A stretch of 64,000 bases of DNA from PALSA-612 sp035652235 (lineage in GTDB: Bacteria; Actinomycetota; Thermoleophilia; Gaiellales; Gaiellaceae), in assembly GCA_035652235.1 (NCBI GenBank), contig DASREE010000023.1, forward strand, positions 1-64,000, in the 5' to 3' direction. The notes under the pieces were generated by a model, which saw only the letters and a program-made list of their open reading frames with translations, made no database searches and was not told where the DNA came from. The translations under genes and the position numbers were made by a program. Within the stretch, counting starts at the first letter, position 1. The number at the start of each line of letters is the position of its first letter. Shown piece after piece: positions 1 to 7,561 of the stretch.

Positions 1-375
1 ATGCCAGAGCGCGAGGCTGTGGATCACCCCGAGCAGGCCCAGCGACCCGCTCCAGGAGTGGATCCGGCCCTCCCAGAGGCCGTGCCCCGGCTGGCTCGCG
101 AACATGATCCAGCCCACGCAGACTAGCACCGGCAGGAACGCGAACGCGAACGTCCCCGGCGATAGGCGCAGTCGCAGGCCGCTCGTCCGGCTGCCGACGA
201 CCTGTGCCAGCGCGAGCAAGAAACCTGCGCCCGCGACGATGCCCATGGCCGCCCAGAAGCGGCCGACGCTCTGGGTGCCGACCTGCGTGGCGAGCCACAG
301 GAGCAGCCCCGCCACCCCCGCCGCAACGGCGAGCGTGAGGCCACGAGTCGTGTCGTACATCCCGTATTTGCGCAT
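1..375 (-). CDS. Membrane protein of unknown function (3' end cut by window)
   Basis: An open frame starts at ATG (complement of 373-375) and runs off the left edge without a stop, giving 125 residues. It has four hydrophobic stretches (about residues 12-28, 38-54, 68-84 and 108-124) separated by short polar loops, so it is an integral membrane protein. The N-terminus MRKYGMYDTTRG is short and cytoplasmic-looking. I do not recognise the family. It is followed after 39 bp by the divergently oriented end of the next minus-strand gene, so it may belong to the same transcription unit. Confidence 0.65.
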   Translation of the reverse strand, partial: MRKYGMYDTTRGLTLAVAAGVAGLLLWLATQVGTQSVGRFWAAMGIVAGAGFLLALAQVVGSRTSGLRLRLSPGTFAFAFLPVLVCVGWIMFASQPGHGLWEGRIHSWSGSLGLLGVIHSLALWH

Positions 376-414
376 GGCAACGGGTAAACGCGCGAGCGCC
401 CGGTTCGGTTGCGG

Positions 415-1014
415 CTACTCGAGCGCGAGGCGGCGTGCGTCGAACGTCGCCGACCATAGCTCGGCGCGGAACGACTCGAGCGTCTCGAGCGCGTCGTCTT
501 GGAACACGTGCTCGACGACCCCCACCTCGCGGTCGTTGTGGAACGGCACGTCCACGTGCTCGCGCGAGACGAGGTTGAGCGAGAGCCGCCGGCAGTGCGG
601 GCAGCGGACGGCGAGCCCGACCATGCCCTCGCCCGGGGCGAGCAGCGAGAATGACGACGGGAAGACCGGCCGCGGCTGGTCCTCCGGGTAGCAGAAGAAG
701 CTCCACGGCCACTCCCCCGCGCCGATCCGCCGCGCCGCCAGGTCGCCGAGCTCGGCACCGAGCGGCTCGAGGCGATCCGTCATCAGGTTCAGGAACGATC
801 CTCCGCGCAGCCCGAGCGGGGCGAGGTCGAGCTCGTCGTGGGCGACGAGCCCGGCGTGCGTCTCGCCGCAGCGGCAGGCGAACGAGATGCGGAAGACGGC
901 CGGATGCGCCGTCCCCGGCAGGCGCTCGAGCCGCCTGAAGTCGTGCAGCTTCACCTTCGTCTCGCCCTGGGCGGGACACGGGAACGTGTAGAGCGTGCTG
1001 ATCGGGTCGTACAT
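415..1014 (-). CDS. CpxV-type zinc-ribbon-like hypothetical protein
   Basis: This 199-residue protein has no signal peptide or membrane segment. Two cysteine clusters are visible, ACRCGE near residue 47 and RCPHCRR near residue 138, which could form one zinc site across the fold. The N-terminal sequence MYDPISTLYTFPCP and the conserved-looking WPWSFFCYPED segment suggest a folded soluble domain. I do not recognise the family. An AAAGGA stretch lies 11 bases before the ATG. It sits between the truncated membrane protein and apt, with no evident functional link to either. Confidence 0.7.
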   Translation of the reverse strand: MYDPISTLYTFPCPAQGETKVKLHDFRRLERLPGTAHPAVFRISFACRCGETHAGLVAHDELDLAPLGLRGGSFLNLMTDRLEPLGAELGDLAARRIGAGEWPWSFFCYPEDQPRPVFPSSFSLLAPGEGMVGLAVRCPHCRRLSLNLVSREHVDVPFHNDREVGVVEHVFQDDALETLESFRAELWSATFDARRLALE

Positions 1015-1080
1015 GATGCTCGGTGTCCTTTGTCGACAGGTCTGGCCGGTTCCTGAACTGCCCGGCGGCGCCTCCCAGGC

Positions 1081-1596
1081 TCAGTACTCGACGAGCGCGA
1101 ACACGTCGTAGCCGGCGAGCTGCTTCCGCCCGTTCAGGAAGGCGAGCTCGACGATGAACGGCAGCCCGACGACCTCGCCTCCGAGCTGCTCGACGAGCTG
1201 GACGGTCGCCTTCGCCGTGCCGCCCGTCGCGAGCACGTCGTCGTGCACGAGCACACGCTGCCCGGCCCGGATCGAGTCGGCGTGCACCTCGAGCTGGTCG
1301 AAGCCGTACTCGAGCGCGTACTTCACCGCGACCGTGTGCCAGGGCAGCTTGCCCGGCTTGCGCGCGGGCACGAACCCGCAGCCGAGCCGGCACGCGAGCG
1401 CGCCGCCGGTGATGTAGCCGCGGGCCTCGGCGCCCAAGACGACGTCCGGGCGCCGCGGCTCGGCCCACTCGGCGATGCGCTCGACCGCGGCGCGCAGCGC
1501 CGCGGCGTCGGCGAGCAGCGGCATGATGTCCTTGAAGACGACGCCCGGCTTGGGGAAGTCGCGGACGTCGCGGATCATCGCCTTCAGGTCGACCAC
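1081..1596 (-). CDS. apt: Adenine phosphoribosyltransferase
   Basis: Converts adenine and PRPP to AMP in purine salvage. The 171-residue product is the normal size for Apt and carries the PRPP-binding motif VLVHDDVLATGGTA at residues 115-128, the N-terminal IRDVRDFPKPGVVFKDI signature and the adenine-side segment ARKPGKLPW. I chose the GTG at 1596 (MVDLKAMIRD) over the GTG at 1602 because TAGGGT lies exactly six bases before 1596, matching the leaderless promoters elsewhere in the window; the longer start would add two residues. The gene stands alone, downstream of the MerR/FHA pair. Confidence 0.95.
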   Translation of the reverse strand: MVDLKAMIRDVRDFPKPGVVFKDIMPLLADAAALRAAVERIAEWAEPRRPDVVLGAEARGYITGGALACRLGCGFVPARKPGKLPWHTVAVKYALEYGFDQLEVHADSIRAGQRVLVHDDVLATGGTAKATVQLVEQLGGEVVGLPFIVELAFLNGRKQLAGYDVFALVEY

Positions 1597-1602
1597 GGGC
1601 AC

Positions 1603-1608
1603 ACCCTA
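1603..1608 (-). promoter_or_regulatory. -10 element (TAGGGT) for apt, leaderless type
   Basis: TAGGGT on the minus strand lies six bases before the GTG at 1596 and directly abuts the GTG at 1602. Initiation about seven bases downstream would start the transcript at the GTG, as for several other genes here. Confidence 0.45.
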
Positions 1609-1626
1609 GATGACCGGCGGGTCGGA

Positions 1627-2325
1627 CTACCCGGCGGCGATCCGCCGCAGGCTGCGCCAGAACAGGAGCTGGGAGAGCTCCTGCGAGAGCTCTCCGAGCA
1701 GGCGGAGATCCTCCTTGCCCTTCTCGCGGCGCTCGACGCTTCGGCCGCGGAGCACGGGCGCCATCAGCTGGCCGAGCAGTGCACCTGCCCGGTCGGCGCC
1801 GGTCTGGAAGGTGCGGAGATGCCGCGGGCTCATCCCGTAGGCCGCGAGCCGGGCGCAGACGGCCGCGACGTCCGCGTCCGTCTCGGGGTAGCGCTTCTGC
1901 CCGCGCGTGCCGGTCGCGGCGATCAGCCCGTACTCCTCGAGCTCTCGCGCGAAATCCGGGGCGACGCCGGCACGGGCGCACAGCTCGTCCAGGCCGAGCT
2001 CCGGCTCCGCCGCCGCCAGCGCCTGCCGCTTCCGCCGCCGCTCCTTCGCGAGCGGCGAGGCGAGCTCCTGGCGGATGACACGCAGCGGCAGGAACTCGTC
2101 GCGTTGCAGGCGCAGGATCGTCTGCAGCCGGTCGACGTCCTCCTCGCCGAACAGGCGGTAGCCCCCCGGCGTTCGCCTCGGCGTCAGCAGGCCCTGGTCT
2201 TCGAGGTAGCGGATCTTCGAGATGGAGATGTCGGGGAACTCCGCCTTCAGCCGGCGGCAGACGGCGCCGATCGTCTGCAGGCGCGGCGACTGCGGCGAGC
2301 TCTCGACCGGTGCGCTGACGCTCAT
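1627..2325 (-). CDS. MerR-family transcriptional regulator, partner of GarA-like FHA protein
   Basis: DNA-binding regulator of 232 residues with an N-terminal MerR winged helix (about residues 17-85) including SISKIRYLEDQGLL and RTPGGYRLF, then a long helical C-terminal region that lacks the Cys residues of metal-sensing MerR proteins. The ORF is open far upstream, but the start at 2325 overlaps the stop of the FHA gene as ATGA, so the two are translationally coupled. In mycobacteria and corynebacteria a MerR protein of this type (Rv1828/FtsR) sits directly after garA/odhI, and FtsR activates ftsZ; the same order here supports orthology. The target is inferred, not shown. Confidence 0.85.
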   Translation of the reverse strand: MSVSAPVESSPQSPRLQTIGAVCRRLKAEFPDISISKIRYLEDQGLLTPRRTPGGYRLFGEEDVDRLQTILRLQRDEFLPLRVIRQELASPLAKERRRKRQALAAAEPELGLDELCARAGVAPDFARELEEYGLIAATGTRGQKRYPETDADVAAVCARLAAYGMSPRHLRTFQTGADRAGALLGQLMAPVLRGRSVERREKGKEDLRLLGELSQELSQLLFWRSLRRIAAG

Positions 2326-2783
2326 CGCGACAGGAACACGAGCCGGTACTTGCCGATCTGCAGCTCGTCGTCGTCGGCGAGCGCCGCGTGCTCGATCCGG
2401 CGCCGGTTGAGAAACGTGCCGTTCAGGCTGCCCTGGTCCTCGATCGCGAAGCGTCCGCCGCTCTCGGTGATAACGGCGTGGCGGCGCGAGACGGTGACGT
2501 CGTCGAGGAAGATGTCGCACTCGGGCGAGCGGCCAATGGTCGTGCGCCCGCGGTTGAGGGCGAACGCCTCGCCTGTGCGCCCGCCGCCCGACCTGACGAC
2601 GAGCGCGGGCCCCTGCACGCCCTCGAGCCCCGCCGTGGCCTCCTCCGAGACGTCCTCCGGGACGTACGTCAGCGTCGTCTCGGCCTCGACGGCATCCCGG
2701 TCGAGCAGGGCGCCGCAGCGCGCGCAGAACTTCGCCGTCTCCGAGTTCTGGAAGCCGCACTCCGAGCAGTACACGTGGCTCAT
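2322..2783 (-). CDS. garA: GarA/OdhI-like FHA-domain signalling protein with zinc ribbon
   Basis: A 153-residue protein in three parts. An N-terminal zinc ribbon has CxxC pairs at C6/C9 and C20/C23. A linker carries ETT at 35-37, the position and motif phosphorylated by PknB/PknG-type kinases in GarA (ETTS). A C-terminal FHA domain (about 75-150) has R85, S99-R-R-H102 and N121-G-T. FHA residues 88-101 and the end IGKYRLVFL are nearly identical in pattern to GarA. In Mycobacterium, GarA switches carbon and nitrogen flux by binding 2-oxoglutarate-linked enzymes. The start at 2783 has GGAG seven bases upstream; an extra 23 residues in the longer ORF are arginine-rich and unlikely. Confidence 0.88.
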   Translation of the reverse strand: MSHVYCSECGFQNSETAKFCARCGALLDRDAVEAETTLTYVPEDVSEEATAGLEGVQGPALVVRSGGGRTGEAFALNRGRTTIGRSPECDIFLDDVTVSRRHAVITESGGRFAIEDQGSLNGTFLNRRRIEHAALADDDELQIGKYRLVFLSR

Positions 2784-2871
2784 CGGCGATCTCCGCAGCG
2801 AGGAGCGCCTGCCGGGACACGGTTCGCGACGACGGTCGCTCCGCCTCGGCAACCGGGCGAGCGCCGTCGGC

Positions 2872-3123
2872 TCACCCTTCGGCGCCGGCGTCGGGCGCGG
2901 ACTTCCCCGTCAGGATCTCGCTCAGGCGATCGACGTCGACCTGGGCGAGCTCGCCCTCCCCCTTGCTCTTCAGCCTGACGACGAGCTCGGCCCGCAGGAT
3001 GTCGATCTTCCCGTGCAGGATCCGGCGGCGGTAGGAGAGCTCGTTCTCCTCGTCCTCCAGCCGGTCGATCAACTCCTTCAGCTCTGCGTCGCCGAGCTTG
3101 GTGAGATCCGGAAGCGCTTCCAC
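2872..3123 (-). CDS. rsiG: RsiG-like coiled-coil protein (putative c-di-GMP-responsive anti-sigma factor)
   Basis: A short 83-residue protein, almost wholly helical (about residues 10-70), with a disordered acidic tail. It contains E26-x3-S30-x2-R33-x3-H37-x3-D41, which matches the c-di-GMP signature of RsiG, E-x3-S-x2-R-x3-Q-x3-D, except that His replaces Gln. In Streptomyces RsiG holds sigma WhiG inactive when c-di-GMP is bound. A single-motif protein would have to dimerise to present two motifs, as described for Rubrobacter RsiG. Translation starts at GTG preceded by AAAGGAG. No sigma factor gene is in the window, so the partner is unknown. Confidence 0.7.
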   Translation of the reverse strand: MEALPDLTKLGDAELKELIDRLEDEENELSYRRRILHGKIDILRAELVVRLKSKGEGELAQVDVDRLSEILTGKSAPDAGAEG

Positions 3124-3190
3124 GGGCTCCTTTCGATCGGGTCAGCCAGCCGGCTGCTCATTGAAGCAGCCGGCCGGTGAAGGGTCAACC

Positions 3191-5713
3191 TCAAGTTGAG
3201 ATTTGCGCCTTTGGCTCGTTTTCCTGCTCGGCGAGGATGGCGGCGACCAGCCCGCGCAGCTCCTCCTCGAGCTCGCTCGTCAGCTCGTCCGTCCGGCCCT
3301 CGGCGTAGACGTGCAGGACCGGCTCGTCCGGGTCCGGGCTCACCTGCGCCCAGCCGCGCTCGTCGCGGACCTTGACGCCGTCGATGAGCTCGAGCTCCCT
3401 GCCTTTGAGCTGCTCGGCGAGCACCCGCATGACGAGCCCTTTCACGCTCCAGGGGCAGTGCAGCTGGCGGTGGCGAACGAGCGACCTCGGGATACCGGCG
3501 ACGAGCTCCGAGATCGGCGTCGCCGCCGCTGCCAGCAGCTCGAGCAGCATGCACAGGCTGGCGACGGCGTCGTAGGCGGGCAGGAACGCCGGGAAGATGT
3601 ACCCGCCGCCGACGGCGCCGGCGAACACGACCCCGTCGGACGCTGCGACGCGCATCAGCTCCGCGGGCGCGGACGGCGTCCGGACGAGCTCGAGCCCTCG
3701 CTCGGCCGCGACCAGCTCCGCCTGCTCCGTGACGGACACCGGGACCGCCACACGTCCCCCGCGACCTTTCCGGCCGAGCAGCCGCAGGAAGAGCAGGAGC
3801 GTCTTCTCGACGGGGATCTCCCGCCCGCGCTCGTCGACGAGGTAGAGGCGCTCAGCGGCGCGGTCGAAGACGGCGCCCAGGTCGGCGCCGGCCGCCCGCA
3901 CGAGCCGCTTGAGGCGCCCGAGCGACTCGTGGAGCTCGGAGCGGCCGGGCTCGGGCTGCGGCGCTGTCCTGCTCGTCGCGATCGCCTCCACCCCGAGCGG
4001 GGCGAGGAGCAGCGGCAGGACGAACTCCGCCGACGACTGGCCGTAGTCGATGCCGATGCGGAACCGCCGGGCGCGGATGGAAGCGGCGTCGAGGTTCCGC
4101 AGCAGATCCTGCGCGTACGCGTCCGTCGCCTCGACGGGATTCGTGATCGTGCCGATGTCGCTGACAGCGACCCGCCGGAGCTCGTGACGCATGAAGTGCT
4201 TCTCGATCTCCTTCTCGAACGCCGACGTCATCTGGATGCCGGGCTGCTCGAAGAAGCGGATCTCGACCATCTCGGGGTCGAGCTGGCTCACGCCCACGTG
4301 GAAGCCGGCGTCCAGACCCCGCGTGCGCAGCAGGTGTCGGCCGACGGCGGCAGGCAGCACGCGCAGGTCGGCGACGTGCACGCCGGTTGCGATCAGGCCC
4401 GAGACCATCGACCAGGCGATCATCCGGCACGCCTGCGGCGACTCGCGGCTCGCGACGACGCGCGCGCCTCGCTTGAGCGACGTGCCGAGCGCTGCCGCGA
4501 GCCGCAGCGCTGTGTCGGGCGTCAGGTCGACGTTGACGAGGCCGGAGACCCCGTTCTTCCCGAACAGGTGCGTGGAGGCGCGAGCCTCCCAGATGAGGCT
4601 CTCACGGATGTGGGCGCCGGACTCGACCTCCTTGTACGGATAGATGCGGACGCCGGGGGCGACGACGCTCTCGTCGCCGAGCACAACCTCGTCGCCGATC
4701 GCGGCCCGCTCGTGCACGTGCACGTGCGAGCGGATGTCGCAGGCTCGGCCGACGATCGCCCCCTCGATGACGGTGCTGCGGCCGACGTAGGTGGACGCGT
4801 CGATGATCGAGCGGGCGACCCGCACCTGGTCGCGCAGGGTGACGTTCGCTCCCAGCACCGTGTGCGCGCCGATCGACGCCTGCGGCGAGATGCGGCAGTC
4901 GTTGCCGATGTAGGCCGGTCCTTCGACGCCTTCGAGCTCGTCCAGCTCGACGCCCTCGCCGATCCAGATGTTGCCGCGCAGCCTGATGCCGTCGATCTGC
5001 AGCGCGACTCGGCCGTCGAGCGCGTCGATGTTCGCCTGCCGGTACTGGTCGAGGTTGCCGATGTCCTGCCAGTAGCCGTCGCACGAGCAGCCGTACAGCG
5101 GCCTGCCCATCTCCAGCAGGAGGGGGAAGAGATCCTTGGAGAAGTCGTACGGGCGATCGTCCGGGACGTGCCGGAGCACCTCCGGGTCGAGGACGTACAC
5201 GCCGGTGTTGATCGTGTCGGAGAACACCTGCCCCCAGGAGGGCTTCTCCAGGAACCGCTCCACGCGGCCGTCCTCGTCGACGACGACGATGCCGAACTCG
5301 AGCGGGTTGTCGACGGACTTGAGCGCGATCGTCGCCGCCGCCTGCCGCTCGCGGTGGAAGCTCGCAAGCGCCGTCAGGTCGAAGTCGCAGAGGGCGTCGC
5401 CGGAGATGACGAGGAACGGCTCGTCCAGCCGTCGCGAGGCCAGCCGCACCGATCCCGCCGTCCCCATCGGCACCTCCTCGACCGAGTACTCGATGCCGAC
5501 GCCGATCGACTCCCCGTCGCCGAAGTAGCTCCGGATCGCCTGCGGCAGGAACGCGAGCGTGACGATCACCTCCTCGATCCCATGCCGGCGGAGCAGGTCG
5601 AGGATGTGCTCCATGCACGGCTTGCCGACGATCGGCACCATCGGCTTGGGCTGGTTCGACGTCAGCGGGCGGAGCCTCGTCCCCTCGCCGCCCGCCATGA
5701 CCACCGCCTTCAC
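3191..5713 (-). CDS. Sugar-1-phosphate nucleotidyltransferase fused to a phosphomannomutase-like domain
   Basis: An 840-residue fusion. Residues 1-235 are a nucleotidyltransferase with the GGEGTRLRPLT...QPKP signature (8-24), probably making GDP-mannose or a related sugar nucleotide. Residues 245-375 form a left-handed beta-helix of hexapeptide repeats. Residues 385-840 resemble phosphomannomutase, but the phosphoserine loop (normally T-x-S-H-N-P) reads HVGVSQLDPE at 472-481 and the metal loop (normally D-x-D-x-D-R) reads VFDRAAER at 615-622, so mutase activity is doubtful. Start is a GTG overlapping the upstream stop as GTGA; GGAAGG lies just upstream. The product probably feeds mannosylated lipids or wall glycans. 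Confidence 0.88.
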   Translation of the reverse strand: MKAVVMAGGEGTRLRPLTSNQPKPMVPIVGKPCMEHILDLLRRHGIEEVIVTLAFLPQAIRSYFGDGESIGVGIEYSVEEVPMGTAGSVRLASRRLDEPFLVISGDALCDFDLTALASFHRERQAAATIALKSVDNPLEFGIVVVDEDGRVERFLEKPSWGQVFSDTINTGVYVLDPEVLRHVPDDRPYDFSKDLFPLLLEMGRPLYGCSCDGYWQDIGNLDQYRQANIDALDGRVALQIDGIRLRGNIWIGEGVELDELEGVEGPAYIGNDCRISPQASIGAHTVLGANVTLRDQVRVARSIIDASTYVGRSTVIEGAIVGRACDIRSHVHVHERAAIGDEVVLGDESVVAPGVRIYPYKEVESGAHIRESLIWEARASTHLFGKNGVSGLVNVDLTPDTALRLAAALGTSLKRGARVVASRESPQACRMIAWSMVSGLIATGVHVADLRVLPAAVGRHLLRTRGLDAGFHVGVSQLDPEMVEIRFFEQPGIQMTSAFEKEIEKHFMRHELRRVAVSDIGTITNPVEATDAYAQDLLRNLDAASIRARRFRIGIDYGQSSAEFVLPLLLAPLGVEAIATSRTAPQPEPGRSELHESLGRLKRLVRAAGADLGAVFDRAAERLYLVDERGREIPVEKTLLLFLRLLGRKGRGGRVAVPVSVTEQAELVAAERGLELVRTPSAPAELMRVAASDGVVFAGAVGGGYIFPAFLPAYDAVASLCMLLELLAAAATPISELVAGIPRSLVRHRQLHCPWSVKGLVMRVLAEQLKGRELELIDGVKVRDERGWAQVSPDPDEPVLHVYAEGRTDELTSELEEELRGLVAAILAEQENEPKAQIST

Positions 5714-6282
5714 CTGCTCACCGCCTTCCGCGAGCGCTGCACCGCCCTCGCCGCCCCGCCCGCGTACAGGCCGCCGGCGGCGAGCGCCAGGCCCACCCCT
5801 GTCCAGAAGAGCCAATGAGGCCAGTCGTCCCCGGCGTGCGTGACGATCACAGCCGCCACTGCCGCGTACAGCACCCACGTCGCCAGCTTGCCGAGCAAGT
5901 TGACCGAGAAGCGGTAACCCCGCGGGGCGACGAGCGGCGCGCCGGCGACGAGTACGAGGTCGCGGGCGACGACGATCGCCAGCGCCGCCCAGGGCAGGCG
6001 ATCGGCGAGGAAGAGCAGCAGGACGGCGGCGTCGATCATCAGCCGGTCGGCGAGCGGGTCGGCGTACCTCCCGAACTGCGACTCGACCCGCCACCGCCTC
6101 GCCAGCCAGCCGTCGACCTGGTCGGTGACCGCCGCGACGCCGAAGACGATGCCCGCCGGCCAGCTGTGCCCGCCGTCTGCCTTCACCATCAGCACGACGA
6201 ACAGCGGGACGAGAGCGAAGCGGACGATCGTGAGCGCGTTCGGGATCCGCGCGGCGGCGACGGGGACGACGGTCGTGGTCAC
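5710..6282 (-). CDS. pgsA: CDP-alcohol phosphatidyltransferase (PgsA-like)
   Basis: Integral membrane enzyme that transfers a phosphatidyl group from CDP-diacylglycerol to an alcohol, probably glycerol-3-phosphate. The complete family motif D-G-x2-A-R-x8-G-x3-D-x3-D is present (D57, G58, A61-R62, G71, D75, D79) and several membrane helices follow. At 190 residues it is normal for the family. The GTG start at 6282 has AGGAG only one base away, too close for a ribosome site, but TATCCT lies exactly six bases upstream, so I read it as leaderless. Alcohol specificity (glycerol phosphate or inositol phosphate) cannot be decided from sequence alone. It is coupled by GTGA to the nucleotidyltransferase fusion. 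Confidence 0.82.
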   Translation of the reverse strand: MTTTVVPVAAARIPNALTIVRFALVPLFVVLMVKADGGHSWPAGIVFGVAAVTDQVDGWLARRWRVESQFGRYADPLADRLMIDAAVLLLFLADRLPWAALAIVVARDLVLVAGAPLVAPRGYRFSVNLLGKLATWVLYAAVAAVIVTHAGDDWPHWLFWTGVGLALAAGGLYAGGAARAVQRSRKAVSR

Positions 6283-6288
6283 GCTCCT

Positions 6289-6294
6289 AGGATA
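6289..6294 (-). promoter_or_regulatory. -10 element (TATCCT) for pgsA
   Basis: TATCCT on the minus strand is separated by exactly six bases from the GTG start at 6282. This explains why the AGGAG next to the start is too close to act as a ribosome site. Confidence 0.5.
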
Positions 6295-6391
6295 GTTTCC
6301 GGCACGCCGCCGCCCCAGCCGGCGGGCCGCCGCACCGGGGCCTCCAGCCTCCTCCCCACCTCGAGCATATCCGGCGGCGGCGCACGCGTGT

Positions 6392-7444
6392 GTGACGGGG
6401 CAGCGCCGAAACCGTGACAATCCGACGGTGGCGACTCCGCGGCTCAGGCTGCCCGGCTTCGTCTCCGCGCACTCGCACGGGTTCCAGCGCGCGCTCCGCG
6501 GCCGGGTCACAGGGAGGGACTTCTGGGCCTGGCGGCAGGCGATGCTGGACGAGGCGGCCCGCCACACACCCGACACGGTGCGCGCCGCCTACGCCGACGT
6601 CTACCGGGAGCTCCTCGGCGCCGGCTACACGGCCGTCGGCGAGTTCCACTACCTCGGTTTCGCCGAGGCGCTGGCGGCGCTCGATGCCGCGCGCGAGGCC
6701 GGCATCGACATCGTCCTGCTGCTCGCCGCCTACGAGCGTGGCGGCCTCGAGCGGTTCCGCCAGCCCTCGCTCGCCGCCTACCTCGACCAGGTATCCGAGC
6801 TCCGAGCCCTCGGCGCGCGAGTCGGGCTCGCGCCGCACTCCGTGCGGGCCTGCTCCCGCGGATGGCTCGAGGCGATCGGGGAGGCGGCCCGCCGGCTCGG
6901 GCTCGTGCTGCACGTGCACGCCGACGAGCAACCGCGCGAGATCGCCTCCTGCCTCGCCGAGCACGGCCTGCGCCCGATCGAGCTCCTCGCCGACACGGGC
7001 TGCCTCGGGCCCCGGACGACGGTCGTGCACGCGACGCACGCCGACGCGAACGAGCTCGACCTCCTGGCCGAGTCGGGAGCGCGCGTGTGCCTGTGCCCGA
7101 CCACCGAGGCGAACCTCGGCGACGGCTTCGCCCCCGTCCGCGAGCTCCTCGCGCGCGGCATCCCCATCTGCATCGGCTCCGACTCGAACGTCCGGGTCGA
7201 CCCGCTCGAGGAGCTGCGGGAGCTCGACGGCATCGCGCGCCGCGCCGCCCTCGCCCGCGACGTCGTCCCGCTCGAGCCGCTGCTCGCGATCGGGTCGACG
7301 GCCGGGGCGGCGGCCATCGGCCTCGACGCGTGGCGCGACGTGGAGGTCGACCCCGCTCATCGCTGCCTGCGCGGGATCGACCCGGAGAACATCCCCGCGG
7401 CCCTCGTCCAGGGCTGCTCGGGCGGCGCGCTGTCGCCGGCCTGA
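6392..7444 (+). CDS. Amidohydrolase, formimidoylglutamate deiminase (HutF)-like
   Basis: A 350-residue metal-dependent hydrolase. It shows the HxH metal pair in AHSHGFQRALRG (H27, H29), HVHADEQ at 174-180, HATH at 213-216, CPTTEANLGDG at 235-245 and GSDSNVRVD at 262-270, all in the order of HutF, which deiminates N-formimidoyl-L-glutamate in histidine breakdown. HutF proteins are near 450 residues; here the N-terminal composite domain and part of the C-terminus are absent. No other hut genes are nearby, so the substrate is uncertain. Start is GTG 6392; GTG 6428 is an alternative with no better ribosome site. It converges on the next gene across a strong hairpin. Confidence 0.75.
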   Translation: MTGQRRNRDNPTVATPRLRLPGFVSAHSHGFQRALRGRVTGRDFWAWRQAMLDEAARHTPDTVRAAYADVYRELLGAGYTAVGEFHYLGFAEALAALDAAREAGIDIVLLLAAYERGGLERFRQPSLAAYLDQVSELRALGARVGLAPHSVRACSRGWLEAIGEAARRLGLVLHVHADEQPREIASCLAEHGLRPIELLADTGCLGPRTTVVHATHADANELDLLAESGARVCLCPTTEANLGDGFAPVRELLARGIPICIGSDSNVRVDPLEELRELDGIARRAALARDVVPLEPLLAIGSTAGAAAIGLDAWRDVEVDPAHRCLRGIDPENIPAALVQGCSGGALSPA

Positions 7445-7490
7445 GCGGCCGAGCCGGCAGCCGCCGGGCTCGACGACCCGCGAACAGACG

Positions 7491-7522
7491 GGAAAGGCGG
7501 CGGGTTTCCCCGCCGCCTTTCC
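7491..7522. terminator. Strong bidirectional hairpin terminator
   Basis: A perfect 14-bp stem (7491-7504 with 7509-7522) closes a TTTC loop. The outer arms are GGAAA and TTTCC, giving a short T-rich end in both directions. It sits between the convergent amidohydrolase gene and the secreted protein gene, so it can terminate both. Confidence 0.85.
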
Positions 7523-7561
7523 GTTGTCGCCTCTCGCGAGACGACTGGGGGTGATGTCGAG

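Noticed and set aside
3203..5818. Plus-strand open frame of 871 residues opposite the nucleotidyltransferase fusion
   Set aside because: It is the antisense of a clearly conserved protein; long antisense frames are expected at very high GC. Its product is Arg/Glu/Asp/Leu-rich with no domain.
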